Assembly: GCA_036732565.1 (NCBI GenBank)
Contig: DAINCF010000060.1
Location: forward strand, 1 to 20,010
Direction of reading: 5' to 3'
DNA: 20,010 bases
Source of the DNA: JAIVJN01 sp036732565
GTDB lineage: Bacteria; Acidobacteriota; Vicinamibacteria; Vicinamibacterales; UBA2999
Shown here: piece by piece, positions 1 through 7,525 of the stretch
Position numbering within the stretch: the stretch's first letter is position 1
Layout: every line of letters starts with the position of its first letter
The notes under the pieces: generated by a model
The model's input: the letters and a program-made list of their open reading frames with translations, nothing else
Told to the model about the DNA's origin: nothing
Database searches by the model: none
Program-made: the position numbers and the translations under genes

Positions 1-1
1 G

Positions 2-2299
2 GTCAACGGCGTGCTGCTGAAGCCGCTCGACTACAGGGGCCCGGAACAATTGTTCGGCGTTCGGGAGGTCCGCAGGACGTCATCCAGCTCGGTCAACGCA
101 GTCAACCCCGTTCATGCCTTCGCCTGGGGGAAAGACTGCCCGTCCCTCGAGGGGGTCGCGGTGCTGACCGGCTCGCGAGGCCAGGTCGCGGCCGGTGGCG
201 ATCCAGCCACTCTGCCGGGCGCCCGCGTGACCCACAACTTCTTCACGCTCCTCGGCGTCGAGCCGATGATCGGACGCACGTTTCTTGCCGAGGAAGAGCA
301 GCCAGGACGTGACCGGGTCGTCATCCTGACCGAATCGCTCTGGCGGTCTCGATTCCATGCCGATCCGTCGCTGGTCGGGAAGGCCATCCGCGTGGATGGC
401 ACCGATCACGAAGTCATCGGCATCGTGCGCGGGCCGTTCTTCCGCGCGGTCATGTTCGGCCTGCAGGACACCACGTCGAACGCGCGGTTCGAGCTGTTTC
501 GGCCGTTGGCCCTCGAGCGCGAGGAGCTGCTGCGGTTGATGGGCAACTACAACTACGCCGCGCTCGTTCGGGTGAGGCCCGACGTCACGGCCGACCAAGC
601 CTTGGCCGAAATCAATGTCGTCCAGGCGCGATTCCCGCTGCTGACCGGCGACAAAGGCAGCCTCGAGGCGATGCTCATCCCGGTCCATGATCTGGTCACG
701 GGTCGCTCGCTCGGCCTGTGGATGTTGATCGCCGCCGTCGGCGTCGTCCAGCTCATCGTCTGCGTAAACCTGGCCAATCTGCTGCTCTCACGAGTCGCCG
801 CACGGCGCCGGGAAGCCGCGGTGCGGACCGCGCTTGGCGCCAGCCGTGGTCGCCACCTTCGCTTGGTGCTGACGGAGAGTCTCTTGCTGTCCAGCATCGG
901 TGGCGCGCTGGGTGTTCTGTTGGCGAGTTGGATGGTAGAGCTCCTCGCGCGCACGTCCGCGCTCGATGTGCCGAGGCTCGATGAGGTCCGCCTCGACCCG
1001 ACGGTCATCCTCTTTGCGTTGAGTCTCACGCTGATCACCGGGATTGTCTTCGGGCTCCTTCCCGCATGGCAGCTGACGCGCAGCAGCCCGCAGGAGGCGC
1101 TGCGCGCCGGGAGTCACACCATCACCGAAGGACGCCGAGGCCGGCGGCTGCGCGAGGGCCTGATCAGTATCGAAGTCGGTCTGAGCGCGGCGCTCCTGAT
1201 CGTCGCCGGCCTGCTGATCACGAGCCTCGACCGATTGCTGCACGTGGACAAAGGCTTCGACGTCGAACAGCTCGTGACCGTCGATATCGACACCGCCGGT
1301 CCGCTCTACGAGGATCCGGCTCGGAGGGATCGCTTCTTCGACCGCGTGCTCGCGAACGTGAGCGCCATTCCGGGCGTCGAGGCGGCCGGCATCATCACCC
1401 AGCTGCCTCTCGAAGGCAACAACTGGAACGATGCGATCTATCTCGAGACGGATGGCGAGCGCAGCAGACGTTACCCGGTCGACAATCGTTACGCCAGCCC
1501 GGGCTATTTCCGTGCGATGGACATCCCGATCGTCCTTGGCCGATCGTTCGACGAGAGCGATCGCGGGCGCGGCGTGGCCGTCCTTTCTGAAAAGGCCGCA
1601 CGCCTGCTCTGGCCCGGAGACGCCAACCCCGTGGGACGGCGGTTCATGGGTGAGGACGATGCGGTCAAGATCCTGGTCGGCATCGTCGCGGAGGTCCGGG
1701 CGACGCTTCAAGACGACCCGCCGCCTCACGCCTACTATCCCTATTGGCAGCGCGTACCCGACGATGTGGCGATGGTCGTGCGGACGACGGTCGCGCCAGA
1801 TCTGCTCTCCGGTCCTCTAGGCGCTGCGCTTCGCCAGGAAGATCCGCAGCTGCCGATTGCCCCGATCCGCGCCATGCAGGATCTCGTCGATGGAGCCGTC
1901 GAGCAGCGTCGATTTCAATCGACGCTCGTGGTGGTGTTCGCTGGAGCCGCGCTGCTCGTCGCCAGCCTGGGCATCTACGGTGTGGTTGCGTACTCGGTGG
2001 CGCGGCGCCGGAACGAAATCGGCATCCGGATGGCGCTCGGCGCGAGACGCTGGCAGTTGCTGCGGCTCATCATCGGGCAAGGGCTGACGCCGGTCGTCGT
2101 TGGCCTCGGGGCCGGAATCGTCACGGCCCTCCTGGTCGCGCGCGCGATCCGCAGCTTACTGTTCGAGGTGCAATCGACAGACCCTGTGACGATCGCGGCG
2201 GTGATCCTCGTGCTGCTCGCGGTCGGTGTGGTCGCGTGCTTCATCCCCGCCCGTCGCGCAACGGGCCCGAATACGGTCGAGGCGCTTCGCTTCGAATAG
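2..2299 (+). CDS. ADOP-type FtsX/MacB permease, 5'-truncated by window edge
   Basis: Large inner-membrane permease of the Acidobacterial duplicated orphan permease type: two FtsX-like transmembrane blocks with MacB-like periplasmic domains, and no fused ATPase. The frame is open from the first bases and reads VNGVLLKPLDY, which matches the conserved segment after the first transmembrane helix in this family, so the start lies upstream of the window; the GTG at 11 is internal. Visible are a periplasmic domain, a first membrane block (WMLIAAVGVVQLIVCVNLANLLLSR, followed by the FtsX hallmark AVRTALGASR), two further helices, a second periplasmic domain, and a second FtsX block (GIRMALGARR) ending in a last helix and the tail EALRFE. 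The UvrA-like gene begins 32 nt downstream on the same strand, so they are probably cotranscribed. The transported substrate is unknown. Family assignment is secure; function is inferred. Confidence 0.93.
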   Translation, partial: VNGVLLKPLDYRGPEQLFGVREVRRTSSSSVNAVNPVHAFAWGKDCPSLEGVAVLTGSRGQVAAGGDPATLPGARVTHNFFTLLGVEPMIGRTFLAEEEQPGRDRVVILTESLWRSRFHADPSLVGKAIRVDGTDHEVIGIVRGPFFRAVMFGLQDTTSNARFELFRPLALEREELLRLMGNYNYAALVRVRPDVTADQALAEINVVQARFPLLTGDKGSLEAMLIPVHDLVTGRSLGLWMLIAAVGVVQLIVCVNLANLLLSRVAARRREAAVRTALGASRGRHLRLVLTESLLLSSIGGALGVLLASWMVELLARTSALDVPRLDEVRLDPTVILFALSLTLITGIVFGLLPAWQLTRSSPQEALRAGSHTITEGRRGRRLREGLISIEVGLSAALLIVAGLLITSLDRLLHVDKGFDVEQLVTVDIDTAGPLYEDPARRDRFFDRVLANVSAIPGVEAAGIITQLPLEGNNWNDAIYLETDGERSRRYPVDNRYASPGYFRAMDIPIVLGRSFDESDRGRGVAVLSEKAARLLWPGDANPVGRRFMGEDDAVKILVGIVAEVRATLQDDPPPHAYYPYWQRVPDDVAMVVRTTVAPDLLSGPLGAALRQEDPQLPIAPIRAMQDLVDGAVEQRRFQSTLVVVFAGAALLVASLGIYGVVAYSVARRRNEIGIRMALGARRWQLLRLIIGQGLTPVVVGLGAGIVTALLVARAIRSLLFEVQSTDPVTIAAVILVLLAVGVVACFIPARRATGPNTVEALRFE

Positions 2300-2331
2300 C
2301 GGGCGTGAGGTGAGCGTGATAGAAGCAGGTC

Positions 2332-4608
2332 ATGAACGAGTTCATCGACATTCGCGGCGCGCGCGAAAACAACCTGCAGGACGTGTCGCTTCGCATCCCG
2401 AAGCGGCGGATCACCATCTTCACCGGTGTGTCAGGCTCGGGAAAGTCCTCGATCGTCTTCGACACCATCGCCACGGAAGCGCAGAGACAGCTCTACGAGA
2501 ACTTCAGCCTCTTCATCCGTAGTTTCCTGCCGCGCTACCCGCCGCCTGAAGCCGATGCCATCGAGAACCTGAGCATGGCGGTGATCGTCGACCAGAAGCG
2601 TCTGGGCGGCGGCTCGCACTCGACGGTCGGCACGATCACCGATCTCTACACGCTGCTGCGCCTGCTGTTCTCGCGCGTCGGCAAGCCGCACGTCGGCTAC
2701 TCCAACGCCTTCTCGTTCAACGATCCGGAGGGCATGTGCCGCGAGTGCAACGGGCTCGGCAAGAAGCTCGGCGTCGTGTGGGAGGACTTCATCGACAAAT
2801 CGAAGTCGTTGGCCGAAGGCGCGGTGCAGGTCCCGTTCTTCGCCGGCTGGGAGCTGAGCAGCTATGCCGCGTCGGGCCTGTTCGACAAGCACAAGACACT
2901 CGCGAAGTTCACCCGCGAGGAAATGGATCTCCTGTTGCACAGCAAGCCGCAGAAGGTCAAGATGCGGTTCGCGGACAGCACGATCAACGTCACCTTCATG
3001 GGCATCGTCGAGAAGATCGAGCGCGCCTATATCAAGCGTGACCTCAAGACGCTGTCCGAGCGTACGCAAAAGGCCGTGGCACCCCACTTGCGACAGCAGC
3101 CGTGCCCGTCGTGCAAGGGCGCTCGTCTCAGCCAGGCGGCGCTGGGCTGTAAGATTCACGGCCGCAACATCGCCGAGCTCTCGGCGCTGGAGATCGGCGA
3201 GCTCGTTCCCATCGTCCGGAAGATCACCGATGCGGTAGCCGCGCCGATCGTGGCAAGCCTCACCGAGCGTCTCCAGCACGTGATCGATATCGGCCTCGAT
3301 TATCTGACGCTCAATCGCGAGACCGACACGCTCTCCGGTGGCGAGTCGCAGCGCGTCAAGATGGTCAAGCACCTCGGGAGCAGCCTCGTCGACGTGATGT
3401 ACATCTTCGACGAGCCGAGCGTAGGGCTGCACCCGCGCGACGTCCATCGCCTCAACGAGCTGCTGCAGATGCTGCGCGACAAGGGCAACACCGTCCTCGT
3501 GGTCGAGCACGATCCCGATGTCATCAAGATGGCCGACCATATCGTCGATGTCGGACCGCACGCGGGCACGGCGGGCGGACGAGTCGTGTTCGAGGGCAGC
3601 CACGCCGAGCTGGTTCGCGCCAACACGCTGACGGCGAAGCACCTGCAGCAGGCGCTGCCCATCAAGCGCGAGGTGCGACAGCCGAGCGGGAAGCTGCGCA
3701 TCGAGAACGCGCGGGACAACAACCTGCAGAACATCACGGTCGACATCCCCACGGGCGTGTTGACGCTGATTACCGGCGTGGCGGGATCGGGCAAGAGCTC
3801 GCTCATCAACGAAGCGTTCCTGCGTCAGCACCCTGCGGCCATCGTCATCGACCAATCGGCGGTGGGCACCTCGACACGCTCCAATCCCGCCACCTACACC
3901 GGCGTGATGGATGATGTGCGGAAGGTGTTCGCCGCGGCGAACAAGGTCGACGCGGGCCTGTTCAGTTTCAACTCGAAGGGTGCATGCGAGAACTGCAAAG
4001 GCTCCGGCGTGATCTACACGGACCTCGCGTTCCTGGACGGCGTGAAATCCCCGTGTGAAATCTGTCACGGCCGGCGTTTCAAGGAAGAAGTTCTGGCCTA
4101 CACCTTGAAAAGCAAGTCGATCAGCGACGTGCTGGCGCTGACCGTGGCGGACGCGTTGGATTTCTTCACACAGTCTGCCATTGTGCGCAAGCTCGAGGCA
4201 ATGCGCGATGTCGGGGTGCACTATCTCACGCTCGGACAGCCGCTCAGCACGCTGTCGGGTGGCGAGTGCCAGCGGATCAAGCTGGCCAGCGAGCTGCACA
4301 AAAAGGGCAGCGTCTATGTGTTGGATGAGCCAACCACCGGGTTGCACATGTCCGACGTCGCCAATCTGCTCGCGATCCTGGACCGGCTCGTGGACGGTGG
4401 CAATTCCGTGATTGTCATCGAGCACAACATGGACGTGATCCGGCGGGCGGACTGGATCATCGATCTCGGCCCGGAGGGTGGCAGCAAGGGTGGCCGGGTC
4501 GTGTTCACGGGCACACCGATGGAGCTGCTCGGTGCCAAGTCGTCGCTGACCAGCCGCTACCTGCGGCCGACCCTCGAGGCGAGGCCGGTTGCGTCCTCGA
4601 TTTCCTGA
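2332..4608 (+). CDS. Short UvrA-like ABC ATPase lacking UvrB-binding domain
   Basis: Cytoplasmic DNA-binding ABC ATPase of the UvrA family, 758 aa against about 940 for housekeeping UvrA. Two ABC modules are complete: Walker A at G32-S39 (GVSGSGKS) and G482-S489 (GVAGSGKS), signatures LSGGE at 334 and 641, Walker B DEP at 360-362 and 665-667. The STVGTIT motif near residue 97 is kept. The C-terminal zinc finger is intact (C552, C555, C575, C578 with the usual 19-residue spacing). Between RVGKP (about 117) and FSFNDPEGMC (about 128-136) only a few residues remain where UvrA has roughly 150, so the UvrB-binding domain and the first Cys pair of zinc finger 1 are missing; C136/C139 are the leftover second pair. 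Members of this short class are related to drug-resistance UvrA paralogues, and canonical excision repair is doubtful. The ATG follows a weak AGCAGG, 32 nt after the permease. Confidence 0.93.
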   Translation: MNEFIDIRGARENNLQDVSLRIPKRRITIFTGVSGSGKSSIVFDTIATEAQRQLYENFSLFIRSFLPRYPPPEADAIENLSMAVIVDQKRLGGGSHSTVGTITDLYTLLRLLFSRVGKPHVGYSNAFSFNDPEGMCRECNGLGKKLGVVWEDFIDKSKSLAEGAVQVPFFAGWELSSYAASGLFDKHKTLAKFTREEMDLLLHSKPQKVKMRFADSTINVTFMGIVEKIERAYIKRDLKTLSERTQKAVAPHLRQQPCPSCKGARLSQAALGCKIHGRNIAELSALEIGELVPIVRKITDAVAAPIVASLTERLQHVIDIGLDYLTLNRETDTLSGGESQRVKMVKHLGSSLVDVMYIFDEPSVGLHPRDVHRLNELLQMLRDKGNTVLVVEHDPDVIKMADHIVDVGPHAGTAGGRVVFEGSHAELVRANTLTAKHLQQALPIKREVRQPSGKLRIENARDNNLQNITVDIPTGVLTLITGVAGSGKSSLINEAFLRQHPAAIVIDQSAVGTSTRSNPATYTGVMDDVRKVFAAANKVDAGLFSFNSKGACENCKGSGVIYTDLAFLDGVKSPCEICHGRRFKEEVLAYTLKSKSISDVLALTVADALDFFTQSAIVRKLEAMRDVGVHYLTLGQPLSTLSGGECQRIKLASELHKKGSVYVLDEPTTGLHMSDVANLLAILDRLVDGGNSVIVIEHNMDVIRRADWIIDLGPEGGSKGGRVVFTGTPMELLGAKSSLTSRYLRPTLEARPVASSIS

Positions 4609-4653
4609 CAGGATCGTAATTGCACCGGACTGGTTCTTGCAGCAGCCTCGACT

Positions 4654-5940
4654 ATGGTTGGAACCGAGCTGGCTTCCCGATACCGCATTGAGCGACCGCT
4701 TGGCCAAGGTGGGATGGGACGCGTGTACGAAGCGGTCGATCAGCAGCTCGGCCGTCGCGTTGCCATCAAGCTGATTCGACAAAACACCGAGGACCCGGTT
4801 GCGCGGGAGCGGTTCCTTCGCGAGGCGCGTGCGGCCGCGGCGCTCTCGCACCCCAACGCCTGTCAACTCTATGAAGTCTCGGAACACGAGTCGGAGCCCT
4901 TCATCGTCATGGAGCTCTTGGAGGGCGAATCCCTTCAGGCGCGTCTCGCCCGCGAACGGATGTCCAAGGATGAAGCCGCCGAGGTCATCCTTCCGCTCAT
5001 GGGTGCGCTGGGCGCCTTGCACGAGGCGGGGCTGATTCATCGCGACCTGAAGCCGGCGAACATCTTCCTGACACCGCAGGGCGTGAAGCTGCTCGACTTC
5101 GGCGTCGCGCGCCTGGCGGAGACATCCGACGCGCAGACCATGGCGGCGCTGACCGCGCCAGGCGCGGTGACCGGCACCGTACGTTACATGTCACCCGAGC
5201 AGATCGTGGGCGATCCGCTCGATGCCCGGACCGACATCTTCGCGTTGGGCGTGTTGCTCTTCGAGATGCTCACCGGCCGCCCGCCATTCGATGCGTCGGC
5301 CAATCTCAATTGGATCAACGCCGTGCTCAAGGAGGATCCGCCATCCTTCGATGAGCCCGAGCTCAGAAGCTTGACGCCGATCGTGTCTCGCGCGCTGCAG
5401 CGACAACCCGCTGACCGGTACGCCAGCGTTCAGGAGATGTGCGTCGCGCTCGAGACGGCGTTGCGTGCGAACGGTGTGAGTCCCGTCGTGCATGACGGAA
5501 ACTGTGGCATGCCTCGAGCGGTCGTACTGCCGTTCCGGCTTCTCCAGGACGATCCAGAGTTGACGTTCCTGAGCGATAGCGTTCCCGAGGCGTTGACCGC
5601 CATGCTCTCGGACCGTCCTTCCTTGCACATGGTGTCGAACCGCTTGGCCCAACCCTTTTCCGACGCCACTGACCTGGTGAGCGTTGGGCAAACGCTTCAT
5701 GTGGATCGGCTGCTCACTGGAAGCATCCTGCGCGCGGGCGAGGAGGTCCGGGTCACCGTGCAGCTCGTCGACGCCTCGGACGGCAGCGTCCAGTGGTCGC
5801 ACACGGGCGAGCATGTGGTGACGACGATGCTCGAACTGCAGGATGCGATATGCCGCGCGATCGTCGATCAGTTGCCCGTCCTTGCCTCGGAGAGCGAACA
5901 GCCAACAGGCGCCGAAGGCAAGCCGATCGGGCCCGAGTGA
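4654..5940 (+). CDS. Ser/Thr protein kinase with C-terminal TolB/FlgO-like domain
   Basis: Hanks-type (eukaryotic-like) protein kinase, 428 aa. Kinase motifs in order: glycine loop LGQGGMG at 16-22, ATP-binding lysine K39 (AIKLI), catalytic loop HRDLKPAN at 129-136 with catalytic D131, DFG at 148-150, then the P+1 region MSPEQ. The kinase domain covers about residues 10-270. From about 285 (PRAVVLPF) to 415 the sequence resembles the TolB N-terminal/FlgO-like domain often attached to bacterial kinases and adenylate cyclases (GQTLHVDRLLTGSIL, VTVQLVDASDG). I see no transmembrane helix and no TPR or WD repeats after it, unlike many relatives, so the protein is probably cytosolic and may be C-terminally shortened. 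It lies 45 nt after the UvrA-like gene on the same strand and may share its transcript. Its substrate is unknown. Confidence 0.92.
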   Translation: MVGTELASRYRIERPLGQGGMGRVYEAVDQQLGRRVAIKLIRQNTEDPVARERFLREARAAAALSHPNACQLYEVSEHESEPFIVMELLEGESLQARLARERMSKDEAAEVILPLMGALGALHEAGLIHRDLKPANIFLTPQGVKLLDFGVARLAETSDAQTMAALTAPGAVTGTVRYMSPEQIVGDPLDARTDIFALGVLLFEMLTGRPPFDASANLNWINAVLKEDPPSFDEPELRSLTPIVSRALQRQPADRYASVQEMCVALETALRANGVSPVVHDGNCGMPRAVVLPFRLLQDDPELTFLSDSVPEALTAMLSDRPSLHMVSNRLAQPFSDATDLVSVGQTLHVDRLLTGSILRAGEEVRVTVQLVDASDGSVQWSHTGEHVVTTMLELQDAICRAIVDQLPVLASESEQPTGAEGKPIGPE

Positions 5941-6132
5941 TGGCGTTCAAGACCGTTCAATCCGTCCAAGGACTTCCGAAAGCCTCCTGATACACGTCGT
6001 CCACGGCCTGTGTCGTGACGTCGTCGTCGTCGTGTCGCACTGCCGTTGTGCTGAGCGGGTACTGATCGTGGATGCTCCTCAGATGTGTGTTTGCCATCCG
6101 TGTCATCTGTGCCATTTGTGTCATCTATCTCT
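5941..6132 (+). other. Non-coding stretch with rearrangement breakpoint
   Basis: No credible gene is seen between the kinase stop and the first recognisable TonB-receptor codons. It contains a short GTC run around 6020-6035 and, at its right end, four 9-bp tandem repeats annotated separately. The base composition drops near the right end, unlike the flanking genes. Confidence 0.5.
6095..6130 (+). repeat. Four imperfect 9-bp tandem repeats at gene-fragment boundary
   Basis: Consecutive units are CATCCGTGT (6095-6103), CATCTGTGC (6104-6112), CATTTGTGT (6113-6121) and CATCTATCT (6122-6130). They are AT-richer than the surroundings and end exactly where recognisable TonB-dependent receptor sequence begins (about 6133). 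This suggests that the repeat marks, or helped create, the break that removed the front of that gene. Confidence 0.7.
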
Positions 6133-6847
6133 GTCCACGCCGGTCGGCCAGCTCGATGATGGACGTCCGGTGTTCTCCGGCAGCGCCAATCGACCGGACC
6201 CGCAGTTTCGCGCCATCAACCTGGTGGAGAGCAACGGGCGCGGCCAGTATCACGGCCTCGACGTCACGGTGCGCCGCCGCTTCACTCAAGGGTTGCAGTT
6301 GAGCGGCACCTACAGCTACTCGCGCGCGCGCAGCGATTCGGATCTCGAGGGCGGCGCAGTGATGGATCCGGGCGACGTCGAGCGCGATTGGGGCGCCAGC
6401 AACGGCGACGTGCGTCATACCGTGGTGGCACAGTGGTCGTATGCGCCGCAGCTCGGCAGGGACGGCTGGCGTTGGCTGAACGGCCTGGAGCTCTCCGCGC
6501 TCACGTTCTACAACAGCGGCTTCCCGATCAACGCGCTCGCCGGCACCGACCTCAACAACGATCTCGTCCTGAACGATCGCCGTCCGTTCCGCGCCCGCAG
6601 CGACGTCGAAGGTCCTGAATTCTTCCAGACCGACGTTCGCCTCGCGAGACGGTTCGTCATTGGCGGACTGCGATCGCTGGAGCTGATCCTCGAGTCCGAG
6701 AACATCTTCAACCGGCTGAACGCCTCGTGCACCATCGCGGGCTGCACGAGCGCCGTCGTCAATCGTGACGGCGCGGCGGATTTCGGCCGCATCACGAGCA
6801 CGCGGCCGGGCAGGAACATCCAGTTCGGCGCCCGCGCGTCGTTTTGA
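6133..6847 (+). pseudogene. C-terminal fragment of Oar-like TonB-dependent receptor
   Basis: About 237 codons, open and ending in TGA at 6845-6847, encode the last part of an outer-membrane beta-barrel of the Oar/carboxypeptidase-regulatory TonB-dependent receptor type. Typical segments are a strand motif ESNGRGQYHGLDVTVRRRF, GLQLSGTYSYSRA, DVRHTVVAQWSYA, FYNSGFPINALAGTDLNNDL, LILESENIFNRLN, and a terminal strand NIQFGARASF ending in Phe, as outer-membrane proteins do. The family is usually about 1000 aa, so the signal peptide, plug and most of the barrel are missing. The frame stays open upstream into the kinase gene, but that part has no receptor similarity. No internal stop or frameshift is seen in the remaining piece, so the loss of the front looks recent. 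It is probably not translated into anything functional. Confidence 0.82.
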
Positions 6848-6898
6848 ATCGCTTCGGCATCAGGAGCGCAAGCGTGGGGCGAGCGTGGTCACCATCTC

Positions 6899-6929
6899 GG
6901 GTTCTAAGGTTCTCGGGTTCTAGCGTTCC
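6899..6929. repeat. GGTTCT-type repeat tract overlapping thermonuclease stop
   Basis: The plus strand reads three to four units of the form RGGTTCT; the core at 6908-6928 (GGTTCTCGGGTTCTAG, then CGTTC) matches the cores of two other tracts in this window (10010-10029 and inverted 10576-10595). Read on the minus strand, its CTAGAACCC supplies the TAG stop of the thermonuclease gene at 6920-6922. Confidence 0.75.
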
Positions 6930-7396
6930 ACCCAGATTCCGCGATGCGCGTTGCGGGCGTCGCGCTCGGCGGCGAGCAGCGCGGGCTTGCGCACGAGATT
7001 GAATCGACGATAGACTTCCGCCAGCCCCGCGCGGATGATTGCTTCGTTGGCGAAGGTCCCGTCCTCGAGAAATACATACGCGAGCGTGCGGTGGTATTGG
7101 TCCTTGCGTGCGCCGTCGTACTCGAGCCGCACGATCCGACCTTCGATCAGCCGCGTGAGAAACGTCGTCGCCTCGTCGCCGAACTTCTCCGCGGCGCGGT
7201 AGCCGCCCGTCTTCTCGGGCGCGTCCACGCCGAGCAGGCGCACGACGCCCACGCCGGCCACGGTGATGGTGTCACCGTCGATCACCTGGCGCACGCGCTG
7301 CGCACTGGCGTCGGAGACGATGGCGAGTAGAGCTGCGATCAGGACGGCGACAACGGCAGGTCGGCGCGGGACAATAGTCTTCCCCGAGCGAGGCAT
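6920..7396 (-). CDS. Secreted thermonuclease (SNase-like) family protein
   Basis: Calcium-dependent phosphodiesterase of the staphylococcal nuclease family, which cuts DNA and RNA; 158 aa. The chosen ATG at 7396 gives a signal peptide (MPRSGKTIVPRRPAVVAVLI, then a hydrophobic core ending near DASAQ); a longer open frame up to 7495 would bury this signal, so I reject it. The SNase fold follows: VIDGDTITV, VRLLGVDAPE with the catalytic Arg and Glu, YHRTLAYVFLEDG with the second catalytic Arg, and the C-terminal AERDARNAHRGIWVER. All catalytic positions appear to be present. The protein is probably periplasmic or extracellular, with a nutritional or DNA-degrading role. It is divergent from the protease gene, with 129 bp between the two starts. 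Its TAG stop lies inside a GGTTCT-type repeat. Confidence 0.93.
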   Translation of the reverse strand: MPRSGKTIVPRRPAVVAVLIAALLAIVSDASAQRVRQVIDGDTITVAGVGVVRLLGVDAPEKTGGYRAAEKFGDEATTFLTRLIEGRIVRLEYDGARKDQYHRTLAYVFLEDGTFANEAIIRAGLAEVYRRFNLVRKPALLAAERDARNAHRGIWVER

Positions 7397-7525
7397 CGCC
7401 CCAATTCTAGCGCTCCCGCCGCCGCGTGAGCCCCGGCGCTGGTTGATAGCGCGTATCTCATCGAGCAGAGCGACTCCCCCAGTGGGCGCCTGCACCTGAA
7501 AGCCGCTTCACCCACGAGGGCGCTC
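7397..7525. promoter_or_regulatory. Divergent intergenic region (thermonuclease / protease)
   Basis: These 129 bp must carry the promoters of both divergent secreted-protein genes. I could not pick out a convincing -35/-10 pair on either strand. GAGGG at 7516-7520, five bases before the ATG at 7526, is a plausible ribosome-binding site for the protease. Confidence 0.45.

Noticed and set aside
2332..4608. Housekeeping excinuclease UvrA
   Set aside because: It is about 180 residues short, and the UvrB-binding domain and the first Cys pair of zinc finger 1 are absent.
2431..5040. A long open frame on the minus strand (869 codons) opposite the UvrA-like and kinase genes
   Set aside because: It is the antisense shadow of well-supported genes in GC-rich DNA; its translation is Arg/His/Ala-rich with no recognisable domain.
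6095..6130. CRISPR-like array
   Set aside because: The units are 9 bp with no spacers, so this is a simple tandem repeat.
5843..6132. Extension of the TonB-receptor fragment back into the kinase gene as one fusion protein
   Set aside because: The frame is open, but this part overlaps the kinase in another frame and contains the 9-bp repeats; it shows no signal peptide or receptor similarity.
7397..7495. Longer start for the thermonuclease at 7495
   Set aside because: It would put 33 residues before a clear signal peptide that starts at 7396.
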